From Legionella lytica (GTDB lineage Bacteria > Pseudomonadota > Gammaproteobacteria > Legionellales > Legionellaceae), in NCBI RefSeq assembly GCF_023921225.1, contig NZ_CP071527.1, positions 1,826,501 to 1,890,500 on the forward strand: a stretch of 64,000 nt of DNA. Direction: 5' to 3'. Below, piece after piece: positions 1 through 9,833 of this stretch (its first letter is position 1; the number at the start of each line of letters is the position of its first letter). The translations under genes were made by a program, and so were the position numbers. Below the pieces are notes generated by a model. That model was not told the DNA's origin. It did no database searches and saw only the letters and a list, made by a program, of their open reading frames with translations.

Positions 1-744
1 CGACAAGTCATTTATACGCAACGTGCGTCTATTATGGAAATGGCCGATACTGAAGAAGTCGTAACAATGATGCGTGAAGAAGTAATCAACAATCTTGTTG
101 ATACTTACATTCCTCCACAAAGTTTAGAAGATCAGTGGGAGCCTAAGGTATTAAACGATGTTTTATCTGAAGAGTTTAAATTAAAAACGCCTTTGCTTGA
201 GTGGATTGAAAAAGATCATCATATTCAACCTGAACAAATTAAAGAGAAAATTCTTGATTTAGCTGTAACGCATTATGATGCAAAAGTACAGCAGGCTGGT
301 AGACCTGTTATGTCGCAGTTTGAAAAATCGGTGATTTTACAAACTTTAGATAATCAATGGCGTGAACATTTGGCAGCAATGGATCAATTGCGTCAAGGAA
401 TTCATTTACGTGGTTATGCTCAGAAAGATCCAAAGCAAGAGTATAAAAAAGAAGCATTTTCTTTATTTACCAGTATGCTGGATAACTTAAAATACGATGT
501 GGTTCGCCTGCTTTCTTCAGTTGAAATTCAAAGCGAGGCTGATGTAGATGCAGTTGAAGAGCAGCGTCGTGCTGATCAAGTAAGTAAAATGAGCTTAAAT
601 CATGGCGAGTTGTTCAATGACGATGAAAGTGGTTCTCCACAATCACAGACTTTCAGACGCCAGGAAAAGAAAATTGGGCGCAATGATCCATGCCCATGTG
701 GTTCAGGTAAGAAATACAAATCATGTCATGGTAGTTTGTCGTGA
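1..744 (+). CDS. secA: Protein translocase subunit SecA, C-terminal part (5' truncated by window edge)
   Basis: This is the 3' end of secA, the ATPase motor that drives preproteins through SecYEG. The frame is open from base 1, so the true start lies before the window. The visible part covers the helical scaffold and wing region and ends in a linker plus the SEC-C zinc-binding motif [17 protein letters not shown], which binds SecB and zinc. The motif [18 protein letters not shown] is typical of the SecA helical scaffold. The stop codon overlaps the GTG start of mutT (GTGA), so the two are translationally coupled, as in many gammaproteobacteria. The call is secure. Confidence 0.97.
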   Translation, partial: RQVIYTQRASIMEMADTEEVVTMMREEVINNLVDTYIPPQSLEDQWEPKVLNDVLSEEFKLKTPLLEWIEKDHHIQPEQIKEKILDLAVTHYDAKVQQAGRPVMSQFEKSVILQTLDNQWREHLAAMDQLRQGIHLRGYAQKDPKQEYKKEAFSLFTSMLDNLKYDVVRLLSSVEIQSEADVDAVEEQRRADQVSKMSLNHGELFNDDESGSPQSQTFRRQEKKIGRNDPCPCGSGKKYKSCHGSLS

Positions 745-1127
745 TTAAAGTCGCTGTAGCCATTATTATTGACGAACAGCAGCGTATCTTAGTGACTCAA
801 CGCCCACTCCATGCATCGCATGGTGGGTATTGGGAGTTCCCCGGTGGTAAATTAGAAGCCAACGAACTTGCCGAACAAGCGTTAATCCGAGAGATAAAGG
901 AAGAAGTTGGTTTGGATGTGCTTAAACATGAGTTTCTTGGTGAAGTGCATCATCAATATGCTGAACGGTCAGTGCAATTGTTTATTTTTCTAGTAACGCA
1001 ATTTTCCGGAAGTCCTACATGCATTGAAGGACAGCTTGCGATGAAATGGATTCATCAAAATGAGCTAAACCCTGATGAGTTTCCTGAAGCGAATCGGGAA
1101 GTGATGCAGTTAATCCCTAAACAGTAG
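741..1127 (+). CDS. mutT: 8-oxo-dGTP diphosphatase MutT (Nudix hydrolase)
   Basis: A 128-residue Nudix hydrolase expected to remove 8-oxo-dGTP from the nucleotide pool and so prevent A:T to C:G transversions. The Nudix box is intact at about residues 35-57: [20 protein letters not shown] followed by EVGL, fitting GX5EX7REUXEEXGU. The GTG start overlaps the secA stop by four bases, which fixes the start and implies coupling. Its length equals that of E. coli MutT (129 residues). The secA-mutT order supports MutT over another Nudix paralogue. Confidence 0.92.
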   Translation: MIKVAVAIIIDEQQRILVTQRPLHASHGGYWEFPGGKLEANELAEQALIREIKEEVGLDVLKHEFLGEVHHQYAERSVQLFIFLVTQFSGSPTCIEGQLAMKWIHQNELNPDEFPEANREVMQLIPKQ

Positions 1128-1143
1128 TTTACCAGGATTACGA

Positions 1144-1872
1144 TTAATTAAAATCCAGGTACAACGCTGCATGATCTGAAACTTCTTCACTCATGACTTC
1201 GAATTGATTAATTTTTATTTCTGGCGAAGTCAGGATGTAGTCCGCAAATTTTTCACTTTTTTTATAATAACTGGTGCGTGTAGAACGTACCTTATTAGCG
1301 GTAATAAGGTTAGTCATGCCTTCTTCGATAATATGCATGCTTTGTGTGTTTGGCCTTAAATTAAAATCGCCGCACAGTATTTTAGGTGTATTAATTGTAT
1401 CCATAAAATGGCGTATACGCATGGACTGCGCGATTCGATCAGGGGTATCACTTTTACCACGACCATTCCAAAGTCCATGTACATTTAAAATTGAATAGGT
1501 TTGATTATTGGATTCACATTCTACCCACTGCATGTTACGCGGATGATTCTCGCCAATTCCTGGATGATATTTTTTTTGATGAATATTAATTTCACCCTCA
1601 CTCAAAATATCTATGTTTTTTCTTAATAACATGGCTATGCCATAAACATTATCTACTGCGGGTTTAAAAATGGCGTAATGTTCGGGAAGTAATTTTTGTA
1701 GGTCTGAGAAAATATTCAAACTTAATTCTCGTTCTTGGCGAGAGATAACGCGATGCGCCTGGTGATAGACCTCTTGCAGACAAAAAATATCCACATCCTT
1801 ATGATGATTTATAAATTTTAATAAGGGGATCCTTAAATGCCCCCCCCATAAATTTAATGTAACTAGCTTCAT
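1144..1872 (-). CDS. Endonuclease/exonuclease/phosphatase (EEP) family protein
   Basis: A 242-residue protein of the EEP superfamily (DNase I, exonuclease III, inositol phosphatases, sphingomyelinases). The catalytic landmarks are visible: an N-terminal LNLWGG (Asn), CLQEV (metal-binding Glu, about residue 34), CGDFNLRP (Asp/Asn, about residue 167) and the C-terminal SDHAALYLDF (Asp-His). There is no obvious signal peptide, so it is probably cytoplasmic or translocated by another route. The substrate cannot be read from sequence. It is convergent with mutT. Family membership is firm, function is open. Confidence 0.8.
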   Translation of the reverse strand: MKLVTLNLWGGHLRIPLLKFINHHKDVDIFCLQEVYHQAHRVISRQERELSLNIFSDLQKLLPEHYAIFKPAVDNVYGIAMLLRKNIDILSEGEINIHQKKYHPGIGENHPRNMQWVECESNNQTYSILNVHGLWNGRGKSDTPDRIAQSMRIRHFMDTINTPKILCGDFNLRPNTQSMHIIEEGMTNLITANKVRSTRTSYYKKSEKFADYILTSPEIKINQFEVMSEEVSDHAALYLDFN

Positions 1873-2031
1873 TGCTTGCTCATGTCTTTGATCTTATTCA
1901 ATAATCATAGACTATTTAGTTAAAATAATTCCAGGGATATTGATATACCTTGGCAAAATTCCTATGGTTTTCCATTATTGACATAATAACTGTTCTTTGT
2001 AACGCTGCAATTGATTAACTAAGGAGCTTAT

Positions 2032-2862
2032 GTGAACGGATTGAAATATATTTTATTAATCACCTGTATTTGTCTTACATCTATAGCCTATACACAATCA
2101 GAATCCCAATTACGTATTATAACCCCCGATAGAACAGTTACCTTCGACCGAGAGGCTCTGCTTACTCATCCAGCACTCACTCCAGTAACAATTAACAATG
2201 ATCGCGCCTATCCTAATCAAATTATGTCTCATAAAGGAATACCTTTATGTAAACTCCTCAGGCCTTATGTTGCTCCGGGTAATAAAATGATTGAGTTCGT
2301 TGCCAAAGATGATTTTCATGTCTATGTGCCAGCGCAGAAAATTATGGATTGTAGTAAGCACTCATCCATTGGAATGCTGACAATAGAACCCCAATCTAAA
2401 TGGCCGGTGATTGATAATCATACTGGAACTACGGCAGGACCTTATGAAATTATTTGGCTTTATCCTGAACGTTCATACATCTCTAATGAATATTGGGCTT
2501 GGAGTGTCGTTGCTATAAAGATAATGAATGATCATGATTATAAAGACTTATTACCCGCTCCTAAGACTGCGGATCAATCGATTATTAATGGTCATAAGAT
2601 ATATATTAGTCATTGTGAAGGATGCCATGCGATGAATCGCATTGGGAAAAGTAAGATTGGTCCTGATTTAAATTGCTCTAAAAATCCATGGGAATATTAC
2701 CCTGATCGAGTGGTGCTGAAAAAGTTTATTCGTGAGCCTAAATCGGTTCGGGTTTTGTCTAAGGGAAGGATGAGTGGTTCTGATCCTATATCCCTATCTG
2801 AAAATGATCTGGATGATTTAATTAAGTTTTTCGCGGTGATGAAGAACAAAAAGGAATGCTAA
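2032..2862 (+). CDS. Periplasmic c-type cytochrome domain protein
   Basis: A 276-residue exported protein. It starts with a signal peptide (NGLKYILLITCICLTSIAYT) and carries a single haem c site, HCEGCHAMN, at about residues 194-202. A downstream GRMSG Met, about 50 residues on, is a candidate axial ligand, giving a class I cytochrome c fold at the C-terminus. Residues 25-180 resemble the molybdopterin-oxidoreductase-like periplasmic fold (the stretch ending WAWSVVAIKI), but without an obvious cofactor site. The GTG start is chosen because an AAGGAG ribosome site lies just upstream and the overlapping ATG is followed at once by TGA. The electron partner is unknown. Confidence 0.8.
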   Translation: MNGLKYILLITCICLTSIAYTQSESQLRIITPDRTVTFDREALLTHPALTPVTINNDRAYPNQIMSHKGIPLCKLLRPYVAPGNKMIEFVAKDDFHVYVPAQKIMDCSKHSSIGMLTIEPQSKWPVIDNHTGTTAGPYEIIWLYPERSYISNEYWAWSVVAIKIMNDHDYKDLLPAPKTADQSIINGHKIYISHCEGCHAMNRIGKSKIGPDLNCSKNPWEYYPDRVVLKKFIREPKSVRVLSKGRMSGSDPISLSENDLDDLIKFFAVMKNKKEC

Positions 2863-2930
2863 TTTGAATAGGGCTAACATCATATGCGTTTTGAGCACGG
2901 CTCCAGATGGTGGCTTCGCCTTCATCCAGG

Positions 2931-3524
2931 CTATGTTTTTAGGAGATATTTATGATGCAGGTCAATAATTGCTGTTTTTAGCTTATCTGTTCCTGCATCG
3001 TTAATAATAATATCATCTGCATTTTTTAAACGTAGGTTTGTATCGGGTTGTGCTGCCAAAATGGATAGGGCTTGCTCTTGATTACACTTATCACGTTGCA
3101 TAAGGCGTTCTATTTGTATGTGTTTGGGCGCTTGAATTAATAAAACACGGTTAATATATGGGTAGGCCTTCTTATCGATTAGCAAAGGAATTTCTACAAT
3201 GCAATATGGTGTGGTGGTTAAGCCAACTTGCTCTTTAATTTTTTGACGGATAAGAGGATGTAGTAGCTGCTCAAGCCAAGTGCGCTCTTTGGGGTCGCTA
3301 AAGATAATCGTTCTTAATGCGTTACGATTAAGTTCATTATGTTCATTTAAAATTTCCGGACCATAATGTGCAACAATTTGAGTATAAGCATCTTGACCTT
3401 GCGTAGTCAGAATACGTGATATTTTATCCGCGTTAACAACATGTATTCCTAACTCTGCAAATACCTCGGCTGCAGTACTCTTGCCGCTTGCAATCCCACC
3501 TGTTAAACCCACACAATACACCAT
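2931..3524 (-). CDS. coaE: Dephospho-CoA kinase
   Basis: A 197-residue P-loop kinase that phosphorylates the 3'-hydroxyl of dephospho-CoA in the last step of CoA synthesis. The Walker A is GGIASGKS at residues 9-16. The family signatures VNADKISR (DxD-like region near residue 30), HPLIR and IVEIPLL are present. Length matches the family at about 200 residues. The start overlaps the stop of the upstream secreted-protein gene (TAATG), so these two are one transcript on the minus strand. In many gammaproteobacteria coaE sits beside pilD, which is not seen here. Confidence 0.95.
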   Translation of the reverse strand: MVYCVGLTGGIASGKSTAAEVFAELGIHVVNADKISRILTTQGQDAYTQIVAHYGPEILNEHNELNRNALRTIIFSDPKERTWLEQLLHPLIRQKIKEQVGLTTTPYCIVEIPLLIDKKAYPYINRVLLIQAPKHIQIERLMQRDKCNQEQALSILAAQPDTNLRLKNADDIIINDAGTDKLKTAIIDLHHKYLLKT

Positions 3525-3961
3525 TAATCTAGCCCATTTTTATTAACACAAGTAATTAAATTAACATAGCAGGTTCCAGGTACCACACTTTTTTGACGGC
3601 AAAAATCTTTGGCTGCTAATGCTGCATCATCGCGTTGCGGATAAGGATTACTTCGCCAAACAATCGCAGTGCGGTCTAAAGCAGAGCATACCCACATAGG
3701 CTCAACACTTACCCCATGAACGAAGCGTTCACAATTGTTCCTTCTTACCTTACAGGTTGCAGGGTCTGTACTTCCTTTTTTACACATATCAAAAGCATAA
3801 TTTACGGCGACTTTTCGATAAGTGCTCGCAGCAATCCATGGTTTGCCACTTGCATCATAGGTAGTACATTGCCAAAAGTTTCCACTCAGTGGCTGTTGCG
3901 CAAATGCTGAAACAGAAAAGCTAAACAATAATAAAACACAGATGCGTACATAATAATTCAT
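3524..3961 (-). CDS. Cysteine-rich secreted protein with two internal repeats
   Basis: A 145-residue protein with a clear signal peptide (hydrophobic core LLLFSFSVSAFA, cleavage near AFA-QQ). The mature part holds eight cysteines in two similar halves of about 55 residues. Each half begins W-x-C (FWQC, MWVC) and ends with a Cys, a P-x-TC-x-V and a final Cys (DPATCKV...NNC; VPGTCYV...ITC). This suggests a duplicated disulphide-stabilised unit in the periplasm or outside the cell. It overlaps coaE by one base. I do not recognise a named family with certainty and assign no function. Confidence 0.7.
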   Translation of the reverse strand: MNYYVRICVLLLFSFSVSAFAQQPLSGNFWQCTTYDASGKPWIAASTYRKVAVNYAFDMCKKGSTDPATCKVRRNNCERFVHGVSVEPMWVCSALDRTAIVWRSNPYPQRDDAALAAKDFCRQKSVVPGTCYVNLITCVNKNGLD

Positions 3962-3972
3962 TTATTTTCTCC

Positions 3973-5556
3973 CTAAAGCAGGCTTTTTAATTGCTCAATA
4001 GATAGAGCCTTTGAAAAATACCACCCTTGTAATAATTGTACTTCATTCTTAAGTAAATAATTGGCTTGTTCTTTAGTTTCAACACCTTCTGCAATAATAA
4101 TTAAATTCATTTTTTTAGCCAAATCAATGATTGCATCGTTGAGTAATTCGGTAATGGCTTTCGTACCAATAGCCTGAACATACATTTTATCTATTTTCAA
4201 ATAGCTGAAAGGGAAATGTTGTAAGTAGCTTAAACTTGCATGGCCAGTACCATAATCATCAATCGCTAGTGAAAATCCTTTGTTGCATAATTCGTGCATC
4301 CTTTTTAGATAAATTTCGTCATGCTCATCGAGTAAGTTACGCTCTGTAATTTCAAGTAAAACCTGTGTTGATGCAATTGAATAGTCCTGTTGTAATTGAT
4401 AAAACTTATCAAAAAAGTCAGGGTCGATAAAATGAGCCGCACAAATGTTGATTGATAAATGGAATAATGGATTAGCTTTTAAAATATCTTGAGTTTCTCT
4501 AAAGGCAATTTCAAGAATTTGTAGTGTAATAGGAACAATTAATCCAGTTTCTTCAGCTTCTGTTATAAACGAATCGGGCATAATAATTTCGCCATATTTC
4601 GTTCTCCACCTTAACAGAACCTCAACACTGGAATATCGATTTAGCTTAACACTAAAAATTGGTTGATAGACGGGATAAAACAGTTGGCGTTTGATGGCTC
4701 TTTTTATCGACCATTTTAACGAAGTGCGCGCACGAATCAAATTGTTTAGTAAGTAATATGAAAAAAAAGACAAAATTAAAATATCAATAGTAAGTAGAAT
4801 TTGCTTGTTTCGTAAGTTGCTAAATAGAACTTGAGGCGAATAAATTAATTTTACAGCGACGCCTTTAATACTATGGAGATTTACGTGGGCAACAATGGGT
4901 TTAACAATTAAAGGAAGCCTGGGGTTTGTGACCGGATTATATATCAGTGATTTTTTTGGTTTATTAGAAATTCTAAGCAAATCTTTTTTATTGTTCTTAT
5001 CATATAAAATGATCGTGAAATTGTCTTGTCCCGTTGGTTTGAGGAGCGCTTCAAGCATGGATGCTATAAAAATTAACTCTATTTGGTAATGGCCAAAATC
5101 CTTTTTTAATGAATAAATCGGAAAATTATAAGTAGGTAATTGAAGGGGGCCTACTATAGTTTTTGATGAGATGTCTCCATTTAAAAGAAAGCTTTTATTG
5201 TAAGGTAAAGTGGAACAAATAAGCCCATGGTCGGTATCCTTAGTCGCGATGCCTAAAATTTCAGGGTGAGCAGTATTTATGTAATTTAAATAGGGCAGAA
5301 GATCTGCTTTACAATCTAAATTAGCTTTTTTAAAAATGGGTAATGTCTCCAGTCGAGAAAAGGTTTCATCTATTAAATTATCAAGGCTATATGCTGAATT
5401 ATGAGCTGCTTTTAACGCTTGGGTGTATGCATTAGCAATAGAGTTCTGCCACATCATGTAGGAGCAGAAACAAATAATCGTTAGAGTAAGGATCCCCCAA
5501 AACACTGTAAACTGCCTATAAATATAGTGTAGAAAGGGATGCCGCAATTGGTCCAT
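3973..5556 (-). CDS. CSS-motif sensor EAL-domain c-di-GMP phosphodiesterase
   Basis: A 527-residue membrane phosphodiesterase. An N-terminal transmembrane helix (about 15-37) is followed by a periplasmic CSS-type sensor domain with a conserved CST motif (LICSTLPY, about residue 114), a second helix (about 250-270), and a cytoplasmic EAL domain (about 290-527). The signature reads EVL rather than EAL. The other catalytic elements are intact: SINI, LEITER, AIDDYGTGHASL, LKIDK, IAEGVE and LLQGWYFSKAL, so hydrolysis of c-di-GMP to pGpG is likely. CSS-EAL proteins of E. coli sense redox state through the periplasmic cysteines. The gene lies 11 bases downstream of bioA on the same strand. Confidence 0.88.
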   Translation of the reverse strand: MDQLRHPFLHYIYRQFTVFWGILTLTIICFCSYMMWQNSIANAYTQALKAAHNSAYSLDNLIDETFSRLETLPIFKKANLDCKADLLPYLNYINTAHPEILGIATKDTDHGLICSTLPYNKSFLLNGDISSKTIVGPLQLPTYNFPIYSLKKDFGHYQIELIFIASMLEALLKPTGQDNFTIILYDKNNKKDLLRISNKPKKSLIYNPVTNPRLPLIVKPIVAHVNLHSIKGVAVKLIYSPQVLFSNLRNKQILLTIDILILSFFSYYLLNNLIRARTSLKWSIKRAIKRQLFYPVYQPIFSVKLNRYSSVEVLLRWRTKYGEIIMPDSFITEAEETGLIVPITLQILEIAFRETQDILKANPLFHLSINICAAHFIDPDFFDKFYQLQQDYSIASTQVLLEITERNLLDEHDEIYLKRMHELCNKGFSLAIDDYGTGHASLSYLQHFPFSYLKIDKMYVQAIGTKAITELLNDAIIDLAKKMNLIIIAEGVETKEQANYLLKNEVQLLQGWYFSKALSIEQLKSLL

Positions 5557-5567
5557 AATATTATGTT

Positions 5568-6887
5568 TTATGCATAGGCGTCCTTTATAGAGTTTAGTGT
5601 GATTTCTGCTAAATTCCCAATAATATCTCTATTTGTATTTAATGGAGGAAGCCAATAAAGGGTAGTTCCAATAGGGCGTATTAAAGCGCCATGCTCTAAT
5701 GCTTGCTGGTATATTTTATTTCCTATGCGACTTGATGGTGTTGTTATTTCTAAATCGGCAGCAACTAGGGCGCCAACACCGCGAACATTGGTTAGTTTAC
5801 CTGATACTTGTGCAATTTCTTGCATGCAGGCAAACATATAATCGCCAAGCGAACGTGCTTGGTGAATAATCTGTTCTGCATGCATCGTTTTTATGGTGGC
5901 TAAGGCTGCGCAGACAGCTAATGAATGACCACTATAGGTATGTGAATGCAGAAACGAATTGCCGCTGGAGTAGTCATTATAAAAAAGCTCAAAAATGTTG
6001 TTATCGATCATCACGCAGCTTAGTGGAACTGAACCCGAGGTTAAACCTTTCGATAAGCAAATTAAGTCCGGCTTAATACCTGCATGATCACAGGCCAGCC
6101 ATTCACCCGTTCGGCAAAGCCCTGTCATGATTTCATCGGCAATGAGGTAAACGTCGTTTGCTTGGGCCCATAGAGACAGTTTTTTTAGAAAGTCAGGGCT
6201 ATAACACAACATTCCGCCAGCCCCCTGGACTATGGGTTCAAAAATAACCGCACAGGTTTTTTCAGCAAGCGCATTTAATTGCCTTTCTGTTGCAGGCCAA
6301 TATTCATCACAATTATCCCATAATGGATCATTTTTTCCTGAGACATAAGGAATATGTTCAAGAAAATGGCAGGGCACGCCGTAGGCTTCGTAAGGCGCTT
6401 TATAAAGGCCCAAATCACTCGTTCCCATTGTGGCAAGGGTTTCTCCATGATAGCCATTTTTCAGAGCAATAAATTGCTTTTTATGGTTTAGTCCTTTGAT
6501 TTGATTTGCATGAATTGTCAGTTTTAAGGCGATTTCAACCGCACTAGAGCCGTCACTTCCAAAGAATATATGTTGCTTTTGGGTGACCTGGGCTAATTCC
6601 TCAGCCAGTTCAACTAAAGCGGGATGTGTGGTATTTGCGGCAATGACATGTTCGAAGCGGTGCAGCTGATTTGTTATGGCCTCGATTATTGCGGGATGTC
6701 CATGACCTAAAGATTTGCACCACCAGCTGGAAATTCCATCGATAAGCGGCCCTTTATTGGTATAAAGGTAACTTCCTTGGGCGCGTTCAACAACGAGTGG
6801 GGGAATTGCTTCAAAATCCTTCATTTGAGCACAAGGATGCCAAACATGTTTTAAATCACGATGAATTAATTGTTCTATGTTGACCAT
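5568..6887 (-). CDS. bioA: Adenosylmethionine--8-amino-7-oxononanoate aminotransferase
   Basis: A 439-residue class III PLP aminotransferase that converts KAPA to DAPA using SAM as amino donor. Diagnostic features are the N-terminal HVWHPCAQMKD, SSWWCKSLGHGHP, GYHGETLATM, IADEIMTGLCRTG and the PLP lysine in CLSKGLTSG. The frame is also open to an ATG at 6929, giving a 14-residue basic extension. I choose 6887 because homology begins right after it and the 6929 start would overlap the bioB promoter. No good Shine-Dalgarno precedes 6887, so the start is the least certain part. It is divergent from bioBFHD, the classic bio arrangement. Confidence 0.95.
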   Translation of the reverse strand: MVNIEQLIHRDLKHVWHPCAQMKDFEAIPPLVVERAQGSYLYTNKGPLIDGISSWWCKSLGHGHPAIIEAITNQLHRFEHVIAANTTHPALVELAEELAQVTQKQHIFFGSDGSSAVEIALKLTIHANQIKGLNHKKQFIALKNGYHGETLATMGTSDLGLYKAPYEAYGVPCHFLEHIPYVSGKNDPLWDNCDEYWPATERQLNALAEKTCAVIFEPIVQGAGGMLCYSPDFLKKLSLWAQANDVYLIADEIMTGLCRTGEWLACDHAGIKPDLICLSKGLTSGSVPLSCVMIDNNIFELFYNDYSSGNSFLHSHTYSGHSLAVCAALATIKTMHAEQIIHQARSLGDYMFACMQEIAQVSGKLTNVRGVGALVAADLEITTPSSRIGNKIYQQALEHGALIRPIGTTLYWLPPLNTNRDIIGNLAEITLNSIKDAYA

Positions 6888-6908
6888 TTTTAAAATTTTG
6901 GTTGACAA
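6877..6908. promoter_or_regulatory. Candidate BirA operator between bioA and bioB
   Basis: The half-sites ATGTTGACC (6877-6885) and GGTTGACAA (6900-6908) are separated by 14 bases. They resemble the gammaproteobacterial BirA operator (TTGTAAACC, 14-15 bases, GGTTTACAA). The right half is one mismatch from consensus and the left half is weaker. The site covers the -35 of the bioB promoter and the bioA start, so one dimer of biotinyl-AMP-bound BirA could repress both directions. Assignment rests on spacing, similarity and position only. Confidence 0.5.
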
Positions 6909-6929
6909 GACGGTGCGCCACTTTATCAT
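6902..6929 (+). promoter_or_regulatory. Sigma70-type promoter for bioBFHD
   Basis: A consensus -35 TTGACA (6902-6907) is followed after 16 bases by TATCAT (6924-6929). Transcription would start near 6936, giving a 5' leader of about 25 bases with an AGGGG ribosome site before the GTG of bioB. The -35 lies inside the candidate BirA operator. Confidence 0.6.
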
Positions 6930-6959
6930 GTCCTTTATGACAAATAATAGGGGTTAATT

Positions 6960-7913
6960 GTGACTCAAAATAAAAAAAAATGGTCAACATCTGAAATTAC
7001 TGCAATCTATGAGCAATCATTTAATGATTTATTAAATCAAGCACATAGTATCCATAGAGAAAACCATGATGCAAATGCCTTACAGTTTGCTACCTTACTA
7101 AGTATCAAAACAGGAGCCTGCCCAGAGGACTGCGGCTATTGCTCCCAAAGTGGTCATCATCAGACACATGTAGAAAAAGAAAAGTTGATGACGGTTGATG
7201 CGGTGCTAAAAAGTGCGCAAGAAGCAAAAGATGGTGGTGCGAAGCGTTTTTGCATGGGGGCTGCTTGGCGTTGTCCTCCAGATAAAGTAATGCCTCAATT
7301 ACAAGAAATGATCACAGGTGTTAAGGCGCTAGGCTTAGAGACCTGTATGACCTTAGGTATGCTTAATAAAGAGCAAGCAATGTGCTTAAAAGAGGCTGGC
7401 CTAGATTACTATAACCACAATATCGATACGTCTCCTTCTTATTATGAAAAAGTGGTTACTACCCGTAAATTTAGTGAGCGTTTAGAAACTTTAGATAATG
7501 TGCGTAAAGCGGGTATTAACGTGTGTTGTGGTGGAATTTTAGGCTTAGGTGAGACTCGAGAGGATCGTATTGAGTTTTTATTAACTTTAGCCAATATGGA
7601 TACACCACCCGAAAGTGTTCCAATTAACCGTCTAATCCCAGTTGAAGGAACTCCATTAGCAAAGGCTCAACCTGTTGAGGGTATTGAGTTGGTACGTACT
7701 ATTGCCGCTGCTCGCATATTAATGCCCAAAAGTGTAATTCGTTTAACCGCAGGACGTACTGAGATGAGCGATGAGTTGCAGGCCTTGTGTTATTTTGCGG
7801 GTGCAAACTCCGTGTTTATTGGTGATAAGTTATTAACGGAAGATAATCCACAACGCACTAAAGATAAGGTGTTGTTTAATAAATTAGGCTTAACCGAACT
7901 GGTTGAAGCCTAA
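6960..7913 (+). CDS. bioB: Biotin synthase
   Basis: A 317-residue radical-SAM enzyme that inserts sulphur into dethiobiotin. The SAM-binding cluster motif CPEDCGYC is at about residues 53-60, where the three cysteines of CX3CX2C bind the [4Fe-4S] cluster. Further family motifs are [30 protein letters not shown] and the auxiliary-cluster arginine region IRLTAGR. GTG is the start, with a ribosome site just upstream. It is the first gene of a bioB-bioF-bioH-bioD operon. Confidence 0.97.
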   Translation: MTQNKKKWSTSEITAIYEQSFNDLLNQAHSIHRENHDANALQFATLLSIKTGACPEDCGYCSQSGHHQTHVEKEKLMTVDAVLKSAQEAKDGGAKRFCMGAAWRCPPDKVMPQLQEMITGVKALGLETCMTLGMLNKEQAMCLKEAGLDYYNHNIDTSPSYYEKVVTTRKFSERLETLDNVRKAGINVCCGGILGLGETREDRIEFLLTLANMDTPPESVPINRLIPVEGTPLAKAQPVEGIELVRTIAAARILMPKSVIRLTAGRTEMSDELQALCYFAGANSVFIGDKLLTEDNPQRTKDKVLFNKLGLTELVEA

Positions 7914-7932
7914 TCCGTGATTTTTTGTCAAT

Positions 7933-7958
7933 CCCGTATTATGTTACGCTAATACGGG
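7933..7958. repeat. CCCGTATTA palindrome, copy 1 (bioB-bioF gap)
   Basis: CCCGTATTA and TAATACGGG flank an 8-base centre (TGTTACGC), giving a perfect 9-bp stem. The same palindrome recurs at 13350-13375 and 40083-40110, with a variant at 13299-13323. It is a dispersed REP-like element. Inside the bio operon it could stabilise the upstream bioB message or attenuate transcription; there is no U-tract after it. Confidence 0.8.
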
Positions 7959-7987
7959 CTACATTCTCTTAAATTAATAGAACAGTA

Positions 7988-9133
7988 ATGTCCTTAAACG
8001 AAAAAATGACAAGCTATACGAGTCAGCTTAAAGAACAAGGCTTATTGAGAAAGCGAACCGTATTTAAATCGGATAACTCATCATTAATTCATTTCGACAG
8101 TAATGACTATTTATCATTAGCTACGGACAAGCGTATTTCTGCAGCCTATCAACAAGGATATTCTTGTTATCCTAGCGGCAGTGGTGCATCCATGCTCCTT
8201 AGTGGTTACCATGAAAATCATCGCGCTTTGGAGCAGGCTTTTGCTAAATTATTAGCCGTTGATGAATGCCTTTTATTTTCATCAGGATACGCTGCAAATC
8301 TTGCTATGACGGCATTGCTTGGCCGATTAAAGGCTCATTGCTTTGTTGATAAAGAATTGCACGCGTCGGCTTATGATGGCTTGGCCCTATCACAGGTTAG
8401 TTTTACGCGTTATTTTCATAATGATCTGGCGGACTTAACTCGTAAGCTACCGCAAAATGCAACAAATTCCGCATTAATTACTGAAGGTATTTTCAGTATG
8501 AGTGGGCAAATAGCGCCATTATCCTCTATTTCTGCTTTATGTGCGGCAAACCAAACTGAGCTCTTGGTCGATGAGGCCCATTCTTTTGGGGTGATAGGTG
8601 AGCAAGGCAGGGGGGCTGTTGCTTATCATGGACTAACACAGAATGAAGTTCCTTTACGCGTTATTCCTTTTGGTAAATCGTTTGCATCACAAGGCGCTTT
8701 AATTGCCGGAGCACATGATTGGATTGCTGCGCTATTGCAAGCTGGTCGTTCATTAATTTATTCAACAGCAATTAGCCCCGCTTTAAGTTATGGTTTATTA
8801 ACCACCCTAGATGTCGTGGTTGCTGCGGATGAGCGGCGTTTAAAACTGAAGCGCTTGGTTAACTTGTTTCGTGAGCATATCCAATCTTCACCTTTTGACT
8901 GGGCTGATTCATCAACACCAATTCAGCAACTGCGCTTGGGGTGTCCGCATTTGGCTTTGCGCTATAGCCAAGAGCTCAAAAAACAAGGGATCAGTTGTCT
9001 GGCGATTCGCAAACCAACTGTGGGTAAAAAAGAAACTGGATTACGCATTATTTTGAATTATGAGCATACTCCAGAGCAAATTAATAGTTTATTTAATAAG
9101 TTAAATGTGATTTATGAACATACATCTCAATAA
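7988..9133 (+). CDS. bioF: 8-amino-7-oxononanoate synthase
   Basis: A 381-residue alpha-oxoamine synthase (PLP fold type I) that condenses pimeloyl-ACP with alanine to give KAPA. Visible signatures are [10 protein letters not shown], the glycine-rich [22 protein letters not shown], the cofactor-binding [17 protein letters not shown] and the PLP-lysine region [14 protein letters not shown]. Length is normal for the family. Its last 20 bases overlap the start of bioH in another frame, so bioF and bioH are translationally coupled. Confidence 0.96.
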   Translation: MSLNEKMTSYTSQLKEQGLLRKRTVFKSDNSSLIHFDSNDYLSLATDKRISAAYQQGYSCYPSGSGASMLLSGYHENHRALEQAFAKLLAVDECLLFSSGYAANLAMTALLGRLKAHCFVDKELHASAYDGLALSQVSFTRYFHNDLADLTRKLPQNATNSALITEGIFSMSGQIAPLSSISALCAANQTELLVDEAHSFGVIGEQGRGAVAYHGLTQNEVPLRVIPFGKSFASQGALIAGAHDWIAALLQAGRSLIYSTAISPALSYGLLTTLDVVVAADERRLKLKRLVNLFREHIQSSPFDWADSSTPIQQLRLGCPHLALRYSQELKKQGISCLAIRKPTVGKKETGLRIILNYEHTPEQINSLFNKLNVIYEHTSQ

Positions 9134-9833
9134 GCACGGCTCTGGATTTCCATTGGTTTTTTTCCATGGCTGGGGTTTTGATCAGCACATTTGGATGACC
9201 TTAGTGCCTGAGTTACAGTCAAGGTATCAACTTATTCTCGTTGATTTACCTGGTTTTGGGCAAAGCCCAATGATGGATTGGACTACTTTTAAAACAAACT
9301 TATTAACCCAATTACCCGAGTATTTTGCTGTGGTTGGTTGGTCTATGGGGGGATTATATGGCACGCGTTTGGCTTTAGATGTTCCACAACGAGTGACTCA
9401 TTTACTTAATATTTGCTCCTCACCACGCTTTTTGTTGGATGACTCCTGGCCCGGGGTTGCGCGAGAGGTATTTGCTGAGTTTTATTGCAAATTATCACAA
9501 GACCCTCAGAACACATTGAAAGAATTTATTGAATTACAGACCAGTAGGACTAAATTCAAGATGGAACTGGGGCTTTTACCGACTGATGAAGGCTTAGCAT
9601 CTGGATTGGAAATCTTGGATACTTGGGATTTTCGCGAGCGAATGACACAGTTTGACCGTCCCGCATGCTATATGTTTGGCCGTCTGGATCCTATTGTTCC
9701 TGTTAAAACAATGAGGGAGATGCAAGAAATTTATCCGCACTTTAATTACGTATTTTTCAATCGCGCTGCGCATATGCCCTTTTTATCACATCCAGATTTA
9801 TTTCTTAATGAACTCCGAGGGTTTATTAAATGA
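9114..9833 (+). CDS. bioH: Pimeloyl-ACP methyl ester carboxylesterase
   Basis: A 239-residue alpha/beta-hydrolase that frees pimeloyl-ACP from its methyl ester at the end of the BioC-BioH route. It shows the oxyanion region [12 protein letters not shown], the nucleophile elbow [11 protein letters not shown] (Ser about residue 76), an acid in [10 protein letters not shown] and the catalytic His in [12 protein letters not shown]. It overlaps bioF by 20 bases and bioD by 4 (ATGA). bioC, which makes the methyl ester, is not in the window. Confidence 0.94.
   Translation: MNIHLNKHGSGFPLVFFHGWGFDQHIWMTLVPELQSRYQLILVDLPGFGQSPMMDWTTFKTNLLTQLPEYFAVVGWSMGGLYGTRLALDVPQRVTHLLNICSSPRFLLDDSWPGVAREVFAEFYCKLSQDPQNTLKEFIELQTSRTKFKMELGLLPTDEGLASGLEILDTWDFRERMTQFDRPACYMFGRLDPIVPVKTMREMQEIYPHFNYVFFNRAAHMPFLSHPDLFLNELRGFIK

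Noticed and set aside
6888..6929. Longer bioA start at 6929
   Set aside because: It adds 14 non-conserved residues, has badly spaced ribosome signals and overlaps the bioB promoter; the choice is still not proven.
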